Source: Streptomyces marincola (GTDB lineage: Bacteria > Actinomycetota > Actinomycetes > Streptomycetales > Streptomycetaceae). From it: a stretch of 64,000 bases of DNA. The stretch spans positions 4,421,001-4,485,000 of the forward strand of contig NZ_CP084541.1 of the NCBI RefSeq assembly GCF_020410765.1, written 5' to 3'. Positions within the stretch are counted from its first letter, which is position 1. Every line of letters starts with the position of its first letter. Shown one piece after another: positions 8,344 to 16,289 of the stretch. Made by a program: the position numbers and the translations under genes. The notes under the pieces were generated by a model that had not been told where the DNA came from, did no database searches, and saw nothing but the letters and a program-made list of their open reading frames with translations.

Positions 8344-8976
8344 ATGCCGTCACCTCATGATGGACTGCCGGAAATAGCTCAAGGCCCCGCTGCCGAAAGC
8401 GCACCATTCGACCTCTTCGAGCGCTGGTATGAGGAGGCCGAGGCCAGTGAACCGAACGACCCGAACGCGATGGCCGTAGCGACCGCGGACGCCGGCGGCC
8501 TCCCCGACGTGCGCATGGTGCTGCTCAAGCACCGTGACTCCCGCGGCTTCGTGTTCTTCACGAACACCACCTCCGCGAAGGGGCGCGAACTCGCGGAGAA
8601 CAGCCAGGCGGCCGGACTCCTGCACTGGAAGAGTCTGCGACGGCAGGTGCGCTTCCGCGGACCGGTCGAGCTCGTCACACCCGAAGAGTCCGATGCCTAC
8701 TTCGCCTCCCGGGCCCGCGACAGCCGGATCGGCGCCTGGGCGAGTCGGCAGTCCAGCCCGCTGGCCGCCCGAAAAGTGCTGGAAGACGCCATTGAGGCGG
8801 AGGCGAGACGCTTCGAAGGCCGGCAGGTCCCGCGTCCTCCGTATTGGGCGGGATACCGCATCAAGCCTGTCTACCTGGAGTTCTGGTCCGATCGAGCGTT
8901 TCGGCTTCACGACCGGGTCGTTTTTGCCAGGATGACCCCGCAGGGCGCCTGGGAGCACGGGCGCCTCTACCCGTAA
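8344..8976 (+). CDS. pdxH: pyridoxine/pyridoxamine 5'-phosphate oxidase
   Basis: PdxH oxidises PNP or PMP to PLP with FMN and O2. The 210-residue protein carries the FMN-binding segment PDVRMVLLKH, then GFVFFTNTTSAKGRELAEN, HWKSLRRQVRFRG and SRDSRIGAWASxQS-type sequence (here ARDSRIGAWASRQSS), and ends in the C-terminal signature FRLHDRVVFAR. To my eye it resembles alphaproteobacterial PdxH more than actinobacterial forms. ATG at 8344 follows AGGAGATC; in-frame upstream codons give no family sequence. Together with the fold-III protein and YggS it points to PLP supply within this cluster. Confidence 0.92.
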   Translation: MPSPHDGLPEIAQGPAAESAPFDLFERWYEEAEASEPNDPNAMAVATADAGGLPDVRMVLLKHRDSRGFVFFTNTTSAKGRELAENSQAAGLLHWKSLRRQVRFRGPVELVTPEESDAYFASRARDSRIGAWASRQSSPLAARKVLEDAIEAEARRFEGRQVPRPPYWAGYRIKPVYLEFWSDRAFRLHDRVVFARMTPQGAWEHGRLYP

Positions 8977-9003
8977 CAGCTGTTGCAGAAGGGGGCATCA
9001 AGT

Positions 9004-9696
9004 ATGTACTTCACCCACGCCGACGAGGTCTGGGCCGAACATCCGAGCCTGCGAGCACTCGCCCTCACGGCCGGCGGACTCACCGCGGCCAGGACCGACG
9101 AGGCGCAGCTGTCCGAGCTCGCCGAGCGTATCGACCGACGCCAGAACCGGATGGCGGAGGCCGAGATGCCGGAAATCGCGGCGTGGCGTGAGGCTTTTTC
9201 GCGCATGGGGCTCAAACCCACGCAGTACCGGTGCGCTTCTGAGGCACTGCTGCGCCGGTACCGGAAGGACAAAAGCCTCCCCCGCTTCCATCCGGTGGTC
9301 GACTACCTCAACCACGTCTCCATGGCATACGCCATCCCCATCGCGGTGTTCGACACGTCACGCATCGGTGCCGGCATCACCGTGCGCCCCGCCGCGGGAG
9401 CGGAGAACTACGAGACGTTCCAGGGGGAGACCGAGAACCCCGGCCCGGGGGAGATCGTCTTCAGCGACCCGGACGGGCACGCGCACTCGCGACGCTGGAC
9501 CTTCCGCCAGTCCGCTCGCTCAGCGGTGTCCAAGGAGAGTGAGTCGGCCCTGATCGTGGTGGAAGCGCACCACGCCACGGCCTCGGAGGACTTGGCCGAG
9601 ATGGAAGGCGAGTTGAAGACGGGGCTGGCCGCACTCGGCGTCACCCTTGGCGGCTCGGCTCTCCTGTCGGAGAGTCACCGCTTGTTCGAGTTCTGA
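9004..9696 (+). CDS. free-standing B3/B4 tRNA-binding/editing-type domain protein
   Basis: The 230-residue protein is a solo B3/B4 domain, the editing domain found in the PheRS beta subunit. It has the expected order: an N-terminal helix region, YRKDKSLPRFHPVVDYLN, the hydrophobic AYAIPIAVFDTSRI, and the late GEIVFSDPDG and TTP-like SRRWTFRQSARSAVS segments. Solo members are generally annotated as tRNA-binding, and some may hydrolyse mischarged tRNA. Its place beside a LysE exporter and a tRNA-Cys gene suggests protection of translation from a toxic amino acid, which is inference. The ATG is preceded by AGAAGGGGGC. Confidence 0.85.
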   Translation: MYFTHADEVWAEHPSLRALALTAGGLTAARTDEAQLSELAERIDRRQNRMAEAEMPEIAAWREAFSRMGLKPTQYRCASEALLRRYRKDKSLPRFHPVVDYLNHVSMAYAIPIAVFDTSRIGAGITVRPAAGAENYETFQGETENPGPGEIVFSDPDGHAHSRRWTFRQSARSAVSKESESALIVVEAHHATASEDLAEMEGELKTGLAALGVTLGGSALLSESHRLFEF

Positions 9697-9750
9697 CCCA
9701 TGTGCTGCCCCGCCGCCGGGCGGGGCAGCACACCGGACGAGGAGAACTTC

Positions 9751-10449
9751 GTGAGCACGCCAGACCACTCCGGCATAGCGAACGGCCTTGCCCGCGTACG
9801 CGGGCAGATCGCTGCTGCCGCCGCACGGGCGGGGCGCAAGGCCGAAGGCGTACGGCTGATCGCCGCCTGCAAGACCTTCGACGCGGATACCGTGCGAGAG
9901 GCCATCGGGTGTGACCAGACGGTGTTCGGTGAGAACTACGTGCAGGAGGCGAAGGCCAAATGGCCCGGCCTCAAGGACGAGTATCCGCACACCGAACTCC
10001 ACCTCATCGGGCCGCTGCAATCCAACAAGGCGCGTGAGGCCGTAGCCCTGTTCGATGTCATTCACTCCCTGGACCGTCATTCCCTCGCCAAGGCGCTGTC
10101 CCGTCAGTGTGAGAACCAGGGGCGTCAGCCGGTGGTGTACGTGCAGGTCAACACGGGAGAAGAACGGCAGAAGTCCGGCGTCCTCCCCGCAGAAGCCGAC
10201 GAGTTCATTTCAGCCTGCCGCAACCTCTACCAGTTGAACGTCACCGGACTCATGTGTATACCCCCGGCGGGGCAGTCATCCGAGCAGCACTTCGACCTGC
10301 TCGCGAAGATAGCCGCACGCAACGGGCTCAGTGAGTTGTCGATGGGAATGAGCAGTGATTACGCCGCGGCCGTCGCGCACGGCGCGACCAGCGTGCGTGT
10401 AGGATCCGCGATCTTCGGTAACCGGGTCTATCCGCCGGCCGCCCAGTAG
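9751..10449 (+). CDS. YggS/PROSC-family PLP homeostasis protein
   Basis: A 232-residue alanine-racemase-N type barrel that binds PLP but has no known catalytic activity in its family, serving as a PLP carrier or regulator. The PLP lysine is Lys41 in RLIAACKTFD, followed by the family signatures FGENYVQEAKAKW, LHLIGPLQSNK, VYVQVNTGEERQKSG and SMGMSSDYAAAVAHGATSVR, ending with GSAIFGNR. The start is GTG with the ribosome site GAGGAGAA. Streptomycetes normally carry a yggS homologue beside ftsZ, so this is probably an extra copy. It lies third among the PLP-related genes of the island. Confidence 0.9.
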   Translation: MSTPDHSGIANGLARVRGQIAAAAARAGRKAEGVRLIAACKTFDADTVREAIGCDQTVFGENYVQEAKAKWPGLKDEYPHTELHLIGPLQSNKAREAVALFDVIHSLDRHSLAKALSRQCENQGRQPVVYVQVNTGEERQKSGVLPAEADEFISACRNLYQLNVTGLMCIPPAGQSSEQHFDLLAKIAARNGLSELSMGMSSDYAAAVAHGATSVRVGSAIFGNRVYPPAAQ

Positions 10450-10498
10450 GAAATCCAACACGGCTTCTCGCGTGATCACGATGAAGGGAAGACCTGTA

Positions 10499-12589
10499 TT
10501 GTCTCGCCCCTCTCGCTTCGATATCCTTTTCGAGCCGCTTCAAATAGGCCCTGTCACCAGCAAGAACCGCTTCTATCAGGTGCCCCACTGCAACGGCATG
10601 GGCCGAGCCCATCCGTCCCCCATGGCGGCTATGCGCGGTATAAAGGCCGAGGGCGGTTGGGGAGTGGTGTGCACCGAACAGTGCGACATCCACTACTCGG
10701 GCCAGCACCAGCGCGAACTGCGCCTCTGGGACGCCCAGGACATCCCGACGCTGGCGCGGGCCAGCTACCAGATCCACGAGCACGGCGCGTTGGCCGGCGT
10801 GGAGCTGGCCCACAACGGCGGACATGTGGCCAACCTGGAATCCCGTGCCGTGCCGATCGCCCCCAGCGCGGAGGCCACCCGCGGTCTTCTTCCCGGCACC
10901 GCCCGCGCTATGGACAAGAACGACATCAAGGCCTTTCGCCGGTGGCACCGCGAGGCCGCGCTCAACGCCAAGCGTGCCGGCTTCGATATCGTCTACATCT
11001 ATGCCGGGCACAGCATGACGTTGCCCATCAATTTCCTTTCACCCAGCAGGAACAAGCGCACCGACGAATACGGCGGCAGCTTGGAGAACCGCGCCCGCCT
11101 GCTGCGTGAGCTGATCGAGGACACGAAGGAAGCCATCGGCGACACCTGCGCCGTGGCGGTCCGTTTCTGCATCGACGAAATGATGGGCCCCCGTGGGATC
11201 ACCGCGGACGGCGAGGGCTACGAGGTCATCGAACTCCTCGGTGAACTGCCCGACTTGTGGGACATCAACATCTCCAACATGGCGTACGACGGGGCGACGG
11301 CCCGGTTCGAATCAGAGGGCTGGCAGGAGAAGTACGTCAAGCGCGCCAAGCAGGCCACCACGAAGCCCGTGGTCGGTGTGGGGCGCTTCACCTCGCCCGA
11401 CACCATGGTCGCCATGCTCAGGTCCGGCACCTTGGACCTGATCGGGGCCGCCCGCCCCTCGATTGCCGACCCCTTCCTCCCTTCCAAGATCGAACAGGGC
11501 CGTTTCGACGACATCCGAGAGTGCATCGGCTGCAACATCTGCCTGGCCTTCGACTCTCTCGGCGCCCCCATCCGCTGCACGCAGAACCCCACGATGGGCG
11601 AGGAATGGCGTCGCGGCTGGCATCCCGAGACCATCCCGCCCAAGGACACCGACGACACCGTGCTTGTCGTCGGTGGCGGTCCCGCCGGACTGGAGGCCGC
11701 TCGGGGGCTGGGCCAGCGCGGCTATGACGTGATTCTCTGCGAAGAGAGCCGTGAACTCGGAGGACGGGTCACCCGCGAGGCCCGGCTGCCCGGCCTCGCG
11801 ACGTACGGCCGTGTGCGCGACTGGCGCCTCGAACAGCTCAAGCGCATGAGGAACGTGCAGCTCCTGCCCGGCAACCGCGTCACGGCGGACCTGGTCCTGG
11901 AAGCCGGCTGCTCCCTGGTGGCCATCGCCACCGGGGCGACGTGGCGTGGTGACGGTGTCGGGCGCTACCACACCGAGCCGATTCCCGGTCTGGGTGACGT
12001 CGACGTGTTCACGCCGGATGACATCATGGACGGCCGGCTCCCCCACGGCCGTGTGGTGATCTACGACGACGACCACTACTACATGGCCAGCGTCATCGCG
12101 GAGCAGCTCGCCGCCGCGGGGTGCGACGTCACGTTCGCGACCCCGGAGCCCACAGTCGCGGCCTTCACCCAGTACACGGCCGAGCAGAAGCGCGTCCAGC
12201 GCCGCATCATCGAACTCTGCTCCGCGGTCCGCACCTCCACTGCGCTCGCTCGCACCGAGCCGGGCACCGCCTACCTCGCCTGCACCTACACGCGACGTGA
12301 AACCGCCGTGGCCGTCGACGCGGTCGTCCTGTCCACGGGACAGATCCCCAGGGACACGCTCTACCAGGAGTTGGCAGAACTCGGACCCGCCACCTTCGAG
12401 AAGGCAGGCGTTCGCCGAGTGGTGCGGGTGGGCGACGCCCTCGGTCCCGGGATCATCGCTGGCGCCGTGCACAGCGGGCACCTGTTCGCTCGCACCCTCG
12501 ATACCGCCCTGACCGATGAGGCCCCCTACCGGCGCGAGAACGTCACACCTGACTGGGACCGGCCCCTGCCCTTGAGAGGTACCGCGTGA
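10499..12589 (+). CDS. dimethylamine/trimethylamine-dehydrogenase-like flavoenzyme (FMN, 4Fe-4S)
   Basis: A 696-residue oxidoreductase with the order of trimethylamine dehydrogenase: an OYE-type barrel, a [4Fe-4S] site and a C-terminal dinucleotide-binding region. Cys31 in FYQVPHCNG matches the Cys that bonds FMN covalently. Tyr168 and His171 (YAGH) match catalytic residues. The cluster ligands are Cys342, 345, 348 and 360. Gln61 (TEQCDIH) replaces the Tyr60 of the trimethylamine enzyme, as in dimethylamine dehydrogenase, so a secondary amine or N-methyl substrate is likely. Upstream in-frame GTG and ATG lack ribosome sites; the TTG at 10499 follows GAAGGGAAG and gives the expected short N-terminus. 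The true substrate is unknown. Confidence 0.88.
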   Translation: MSRPSRFDILFEPLQIGPVTSKNRFYQVPHCNGMGRAHPSPMAAMRGIKAEGGWGVVCTEQCDIHYSGQHQRELRLWDAQDIPTLARASYQIHEHGALAGVELAHNGGHVANLESRAVPIAPSAEATRGLLPGTARAMDKNDIKAFRRWHREAALNAKRAGFDIVYIYAGHSMTLPINFLSPSRNKRTDEYGGSLENRARLLRELIEDTKEAIGDTCAVAVRFCIDEMMGPRGITADGEGYEVIELLGELPDLWDINISNMAYDGATARFESEGWQEKYVKRAKQATTKPVVGVGRFTSPDTMVAMLRSGTLDLIGAARPSIADPFLPSKIEQGRFDDIRECIGCNICLAFDSLGAPIRCTQNPTMGEEWRRGWHPETIPPKDTDDTVLVVGGGPAGLEAARGLGQRGYDVILCEESRELGGRVTREARLPGLATYGRVRDWRLEQLKRMRNVQLLPGNRVTADLVLEAGCSLVAIATGATWRGDGVGRYHTEPIPGLGDVDVFTPDDIMDGRLPHGRVVIYDDDHYYMASVIAEQLAAAGCDVTFATPEPTVAAFTQYTAEQKRVQRRIIELCSAVRTSTALARTEPGTAYLACTYTRRETAVAVDAVVLSTGQIPRDTLYQELAELGPATFEKAGVRRVVRVGDALGPGIIAGAVHSGHLFARTLDTALTDEAPYRRENVTPDWDRPLPLRGTA

Positions 12590-13623
12590 TGGGAACGTTC
12601 AAGGAGTTCCTCGCCAAGACAGCCGACGGACATCCCCTGACCCGGCAGGAAGCCGCCGACGCCTTCACGGCCATGACGACTGGTGAGGCAACCCCTTCCC
12701 AGATCGGCGCGTTCCTGATGGCCCTGCGCGTGCGCGGGGAGACGGTCGACGAGATCACAGGCGCGGCGACCAGCCTGCGCGGCAGAATGCGCACGGTCGA
12801 GGCACCCCTGGGCGCGGTCGACATCGTGGGCACGGGGGGCGACGCCTCCGGCTCGTACAACATCTCCACATGCGCCGCGCTCATCGTCGCCGGTGCGGAC
12901 GTCCCCGTGGCCAAGCACGGAAATCGCGCGCTGTCCTCCCGTTCCGGCGCGACCGACGTGCTGGGAGCCCTCGGCGTGCGGACCGATCTCTCGTCGGCAG
13001 AGGTCGAGCACTGCCTCTCCGCGGCGGGCATCGGCTTCATGCACGCGCCGAACCACCATCCCGCCCTCCAGCATGTGGCGCCCACGCGTGTCGAACTCGC
13101 CACTCGCACCGTGTTCAACATCCTCGGTCCGCTGCTCAACCCCGCCGGGGTCCGGCATCACCTGGTCGGCGTCTACTCCCGGCACTGGGTCGAGCCCCTT
13201 GCCCGGGTGCTGGGCGAACTGGGATCCACACACGCGCTGGTGGTGCACGGCTCGGACGGCCTCGACGAGGTCACCACCACCGGTCCCACGTACGTCGCGG
13301 AATTGGTGGACGGCGTGGTGAAGACCTTCGAGATCACACCCGGCGAGGTGGGCATCCGCACGGCCCGCCCCGAGGAACTGCGGGGAGGGACGCCTGCCCA
13401 CAACGCCGCATCGTTGCGGGCGGTTCTCGATCGGGCCCAGGGGCCGTACCGGGACATCGCGGTGCTGAACGCTGCCGCCGCGCTGCTCGCGGCGTCCCAC
13501 GTCACCGACCTCAGGCAGGGCGTCGCCCTGGCAGCCGGGTCCATCGATTCCGGACGGGCAGGGGAACGTCTGTCCGCCTTGATCGCAGCATCCAACGCCA
13601 AGGTCACCGAGGACGTCTCATGA
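12589..13623 (+). CDS. trpD: anthranilate phosphoribosyltransferase
   Basis: TrpD joins anthranilate to PRPP to give phosphoribosyl-anthranilate. The 344-residue protein carries the PRPP loop DIVGTGGDASGSYNIST, the anthranilate-site run VAKHGNRALSSRSGATDVL, and FMHAPNHHPALQHV and NILGPLLNPA. The ATG overlaps the flavoenzyme stop by one base (TGATG); a GTG three bases earlier is an alternative. The sequence style (MALRVRGETVDEI near residue 45) is reminiscent of alphaproteobacterial TrpD. No trpE or trpG is adjacent, so anthranilate must come from elsewhere. Confidence 0.95.
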   Translation: MGTFKEFLAKTADGHPLTRQEAADAFTAMTTGEATPSQIGAFLMALRVRGETVDEITGAATSLRGRMRTVEAPLGAVDIVGTGGDASGSYNISTCAALIVAGADVPVAKHGNRALSSRSGATDVLGALGVRTDLSSAEVEHCLSAAGIGFMHAPNHHPALQHVAPTRVELATRTVFNILGPLLNPAGVRHHLVGVYSRHWVEPLARVLGELGSTHALVVHGSDGLDEVTTTGPTYVAELVDGVVKTFEITPGEVGIRTARPEELRGGTPAHNAASLRAVLDRAQGPYRDIAVLNAAAALLAASHVTDLRQGVALAAGSIDSGRAGERLSALIAASNAKVTEDVS

Positions 13624-14411
13624 GCGATCTGCTGACTCGTATCACTGCGTACAAGCGTGAGGAGATCACCGAAGCCAAAAGGCAGCGGCCACTGGTGGCT
13701 CTGCGAGAGCGAGCCGCGAGCATGGCGCCTCCCAGAGGCTTCCTGACCGCCATCGAACAACGGCAGCAGCAGGACGAGTACGCGCTGATCGCCGAGGTGA
13801 AGAAGAAGAGCCCGTCCAAGGGCATGATCCGCCCGGACTTCGACCCGGCGGAGCTTGCCCGCGCCTACGAGGCGGGGGGCGCCACCTGCGTATCCGTACT
13901 CACCGATGGTCCTTCGTTCGACGGTGGCCTGGACCACTTGGACATCGTCCGGGCGACAGTCGGACTGCCTCTGCTCCGCAAGGACTTCATGCTCGATCCC
14001 TACCAGGTGGTCGAATCCAGGGTTTGGGGAGCGGACGCGATCCTGCTGATGCTGTCCACCGTCGATGATGACACCGCCCTCGCCATCGAGGATGCCGCGC
14101 GAGAGTTCGGTATGGACGTCCTGGTCGAAGTGCACGACAGCGAGGAACTGGAACGGGCGGCCCAGCTGCGGTCCCGACTGATCGGGATCAACAACCGCGA
14201 CCTCAAGACCATGGAGACCAGTCTGGCGACGGCGGAGAATCTCGCCCCGCAGGTCCCCGAGGGCAAGATCATCGTCGGCGAGAGCGGGTTGCGCACTCCG
14301 CAAGACCTCGAACGCATGGCAGCCGCCGGCATCACGGCGTTCCTCGTAGGGGAGAGTCTGGCACGAGTTCCCGATGTCGAGTCCGCGACGCGAGCGCTCC
14401 TGGCACAGTAG
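13620..14411 (+). CDS. trpC: indole-3-glycerol phosphate synthase
   Basis: TrpC closes the indole ring, converting CdRP to indole-3-glycerol phosphate. The 263-residue barrel is full length and keeps IAEVKKKSPSKG (catalytic Lys), LLRKDFML, DVLVEVHD, LIGINNRDLKT and IIVGESGL, which are the catalytic and phosphate-binding segments. It starts inside the trpD stop (ATGA), so trpD and trpC are coupled. In alphaproteobacteria trpD and trpC are also adjacent, whereas streptomycete trp genes are usually arranged differently. Confidence 0.95.
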   Translation: MSDLLTRITAYKREEITEAKRQRPLVALRERAASMAPPRGFLTAIEQRQQQDEYALIAEVKKKSPSKGMIRPDFDPAELARAYEAGGATCVSVLTDGPSFDGGLDHLDIVRATVGLPLLRKDFMLDPYQVVESRVWGADAILLMLSTVDDDTALAIEDAAREFGMDVLVEVHDSEELERAAQLRSRLIGINNRDLKTMETSLATAENLAPQVPEGKIIVGESGLRTPQDLERMAAAGITAFLVGESLARVPDVESATRALLAQ

Positions 14412-14462
14412 TTGCCGTCACTGAAGCAGCGGTTGGACGGATCACCAAGGGAGCAGCCGTTC

Positions 14463-15086
14463 ATGAGCGTTGAGTTTCTCATCACCGCATTCATCATCGT
14501 GGTTTCCCCGGGAACCGGCGCGGTGTACACCGTCGGCACCGGTCTGACGCGCGGGTTCCGCATGTCAGTTGTGGCCGCCTTCGGCTGCACTCTCGGTATC
14601 GTTCCGCATCTGGCCGCGGCGATCGCTGGACTTGCCGCCATCCTCCATACCAGCGCGCTGGCGTTCGAGAGCTTCAAGTGGGCCGGTGTCATCTACTTGC
14701 TCTTCCTCGCCTGGCAGACCCTGCGCGAGAAGGGGGCGATGAAGATCGAGACCGAGGGCGGGAGCCAGGCGGAGGAGAGGTCGGTCGTCCGAGTCATATG
14801 GACTGCGGTTCTGCTCAACTTCCTGAACCCGAAGCTGTCCATGTTCTTCCTGGCGTTCCTGCCTCAGTTCGTTCCGGCTGACAGCGGCAATTCGCTGCCG
14901 CACATGCTCGTGCTCTCGGCTGCTTTCATGATCATGACGTTCGTGGTGTTCGTGATCTACGGTGCCTTCGCCGCAGCCGTACGGGACCACGTCATCACTC
15001 GTCCGAAGGTACTGGCATGGATGCGCCGGACCTTCGCCGTTGCCTTCGTCGGGCTGGGCGTTCAGCTGGCCCTCGCCAGTCGCTGA
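14463..15086 (+). CDS. LysE/RhtB-family amino-acid exporter
   Basis: A 207-residue inner-membrane protein with the six-helix LysE fold. It begins MSVEFLITAFIIVVSPGTGA, containing the family signature PGxGAVYTVGTGLTRGFR. Later helices include WAGVIYLLFLAWQTL, LNFLNPKLSMFFLAFLPQF and the C-terminal AVAFVGLGVQLAL. Such proteins export amino acids and related metabolites. Its position between trpC and trpF suggests that it exports the island's product or a pathway intermediate. The ATG is preceded by AAGGGAG. Confidence 0.9.
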   Translation: MSVEFLITAFIIVVSPGTGAVYTVGTGLTRGFRMSVVAAFGCTLGIVPHLAAAIAGLAAILHTSALAFESFKWAGVIYLLFLAWQTLREKGAMKIETEGGSQAEERSVVRVIWTAVLLNFLNPKLSMFFLAFLPQFVPADSGNSLPHMLVLSAAFMIMTFVVFVIYGAFAAAVRDHVITRPKVLAWMRRTFAVAFVGLGVQLALASR

Positions 15087-15159
15087 CCGCGACCCTCGCC
15101 GCTCACGCACCCGCCTCGGAAGAGGCCCGCGGAGCAGACAGATCCGTTGAGGTGGCTCT

Positions 15160-15771
15160 ATGCGCAATCATCTGTTCATCAAGCTCTGCGGGCTCAAGAC
15201 CGAAGAAGACGTGGACACGGCTGTCGAGGTCGGTGCCGACGCCATCGGCTTCATGTTCGCCGACAGCCCGCGGCGCGTGGACGCCGCCGCGGCCATGCGG
15301 CTCATCGAGCGCGTTCCGCCGGGTGTGATGACCGTCGGAGTCTTCCGCGATCAGCGAGTGGATCACATCCGCTCCCTGGCCGACATCACCGGATTCGGTG
15401 CGGTGCAGCTTCATGGCAATGAGGGGCAAGAGCACTTCGCCGCGCTCAGGGACGGGTCGTGGACGCTCATTCGAGGAGCGTCGTACCGTGAGCCTGTCCC
15501 GCGGTGCGGGCACATGGGCGAAGACATTCTGCTCATCGACGCGCCCACGCCAGGCGCCGGGGTCCCGTGGGACTGGACCCGAGAAGCCTTCCGCTCCCCC
15601 GGCGGCCAGTGGCTCCTGGCCGGCGGCCTCACACCGGACAACGTGGCCGAGGCGGTCGAGACCACCAGGCCCTGGGGGGTGGACGTGTCCAGTGGGATCG
15701 AAAGTGTCCGAGGGGTCAAAGACGCGGAACTGATCCGGGCCTTCGTCAAGGCCGCTCGCGCTCCTGCCTGA
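15160..15771 (+). CDS. trpF: phosphoribosylanthranilate isomerase
   Basis: TrpF carries out the Amadori rearrangement between the TrpD and TrpC steps. Many streptomycetes lack a separate trpF and use the dual-function PriA, so a dedicated copy here is notable. The 203-residue barrel has Cys10 (KLCGLK, general base) and Asp127 (LLIDAP, general acid), GFMFADSPRRV, and the C-terminal phosphate sites LLAGGLTPDNV and GVDVSSGIES. With TrpD and TrpC it completes anthranilate to indole-glycerol phosphate. It starts 74 bp after the exporter gene. Confidence 0.94.
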   Translation: MRNHLFIKLCGLKTEEDVDTAVEVGADAIGFMFADSPRRVDAAAAMRLIERVPPGVMTVGVFRDQRVDHIRSLADITGFGAVQLHGNEGQEHFAALRDGSWTLIRGASYREPVPRCGHMGEDILLIDAPTPGAGVPWDWTREAFRSPGGQWLLAGGLTPDNVAEAVETTRPWGVDVSSGIESVRGVKDAELIRAFVKAARAPA

Positions 15772-15785
15772 GCCCGAGGAGACGT

Positions 15786-16090
15786 CTCAACGCCTACGAG
15801 GCCCTCGGTCGCCTGCCGCCGGCGTACGAGCCCCGCGCCACCGGGCATATCACCGAGACGGTCCCGATGGTGCGCGGCCTCATCGAGCGCGGGCACGCCT
15901 ACGAGGGCGACGGCACCGTCTAGTTCCGACGTACGGTCGCTGCCTCGACAGCCTCGTACGGCTCGTCCTCGCCCTGCGCGAGGCCGCGCGGGCCGCAAGG
16001 ACCGGCCCGCCGCGGACGCCATCCGCGACCAGCTCGGCCAGTCCGGACCGGCCGACGAGGACGGTCCCCGGGGACCGCGCCGGACTCGGT
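15786..16090 (+). pseudogene. cysS: decayed cysS (cysteinyl-tRNA synthetase) relic
   Basis: Three pieces of a CysRS-like sequence lie in order but in three different frames. From 15789, NAYEALGRLPPAYEPRAT and then GHITETVPMVRGLIERGHAYE match the mid-catalytic region and end at an in-frame TAG (15921). From about 15962, LVLALREAARA matches the C-terminal helical domain. From 15994, RKDRPAADAIRDQLGQSG matches the end of the protein. The HIGH and KMSKS regions and several hundred residues are missing. It cannot encode an active enzyme. Its position at the far end of the island from tRNA-Cys is suggestive. Matches are by eye against remembered CysRS sequences. Confidence 0.75.
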
Positions 16091-16289
16091 CTGCTGCCCG
16101 GGACGTCGGTCGACCTGGTGAGGGGCGGTTTGCCGCCGGGGCGAAGCACCGGCTGGTGTTCGTCGGCCGTCTCCCGGCCACGCTCGCGCATCTCCGCCAC
16201 GCCGCCACGCATGACGTCCCGGCCTGCTGGTTCGGCGCTGTTCTCGGCGTCCGCGTCGGCGGCCGACCGCCCTACTCACGGGGAAGGGC
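16091..16289. other. non-coding spacer right of the cysS relic
   Basis: About 200 bp of GC-rich sequence with no recognisable protein in any frame. It lies between the cysS relic and the 3' end of the converging betaine-binding-protein gene. I found no direct repeat of the tRNA-Cys 3' end here that would mark an attachment site. Confidence 0.4.

Noticed and set aside
12586..12589. GTG start for trpD at 12586 instead of ATG at 12589
   Set aside because: Either is possible. ATG was kept because the ribosome site AGAGGT has better spacing to it and the protein then starts MGTF.
15786..16090. Relic of mshC (mycothiol Cys ligase) rather than cysS
   Set aside because: The PPAYEPRATGHI segment and the C-terminal RKDRPAADAIRDQL helix match CysRS better. 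MshC should lack this C-terminal part.
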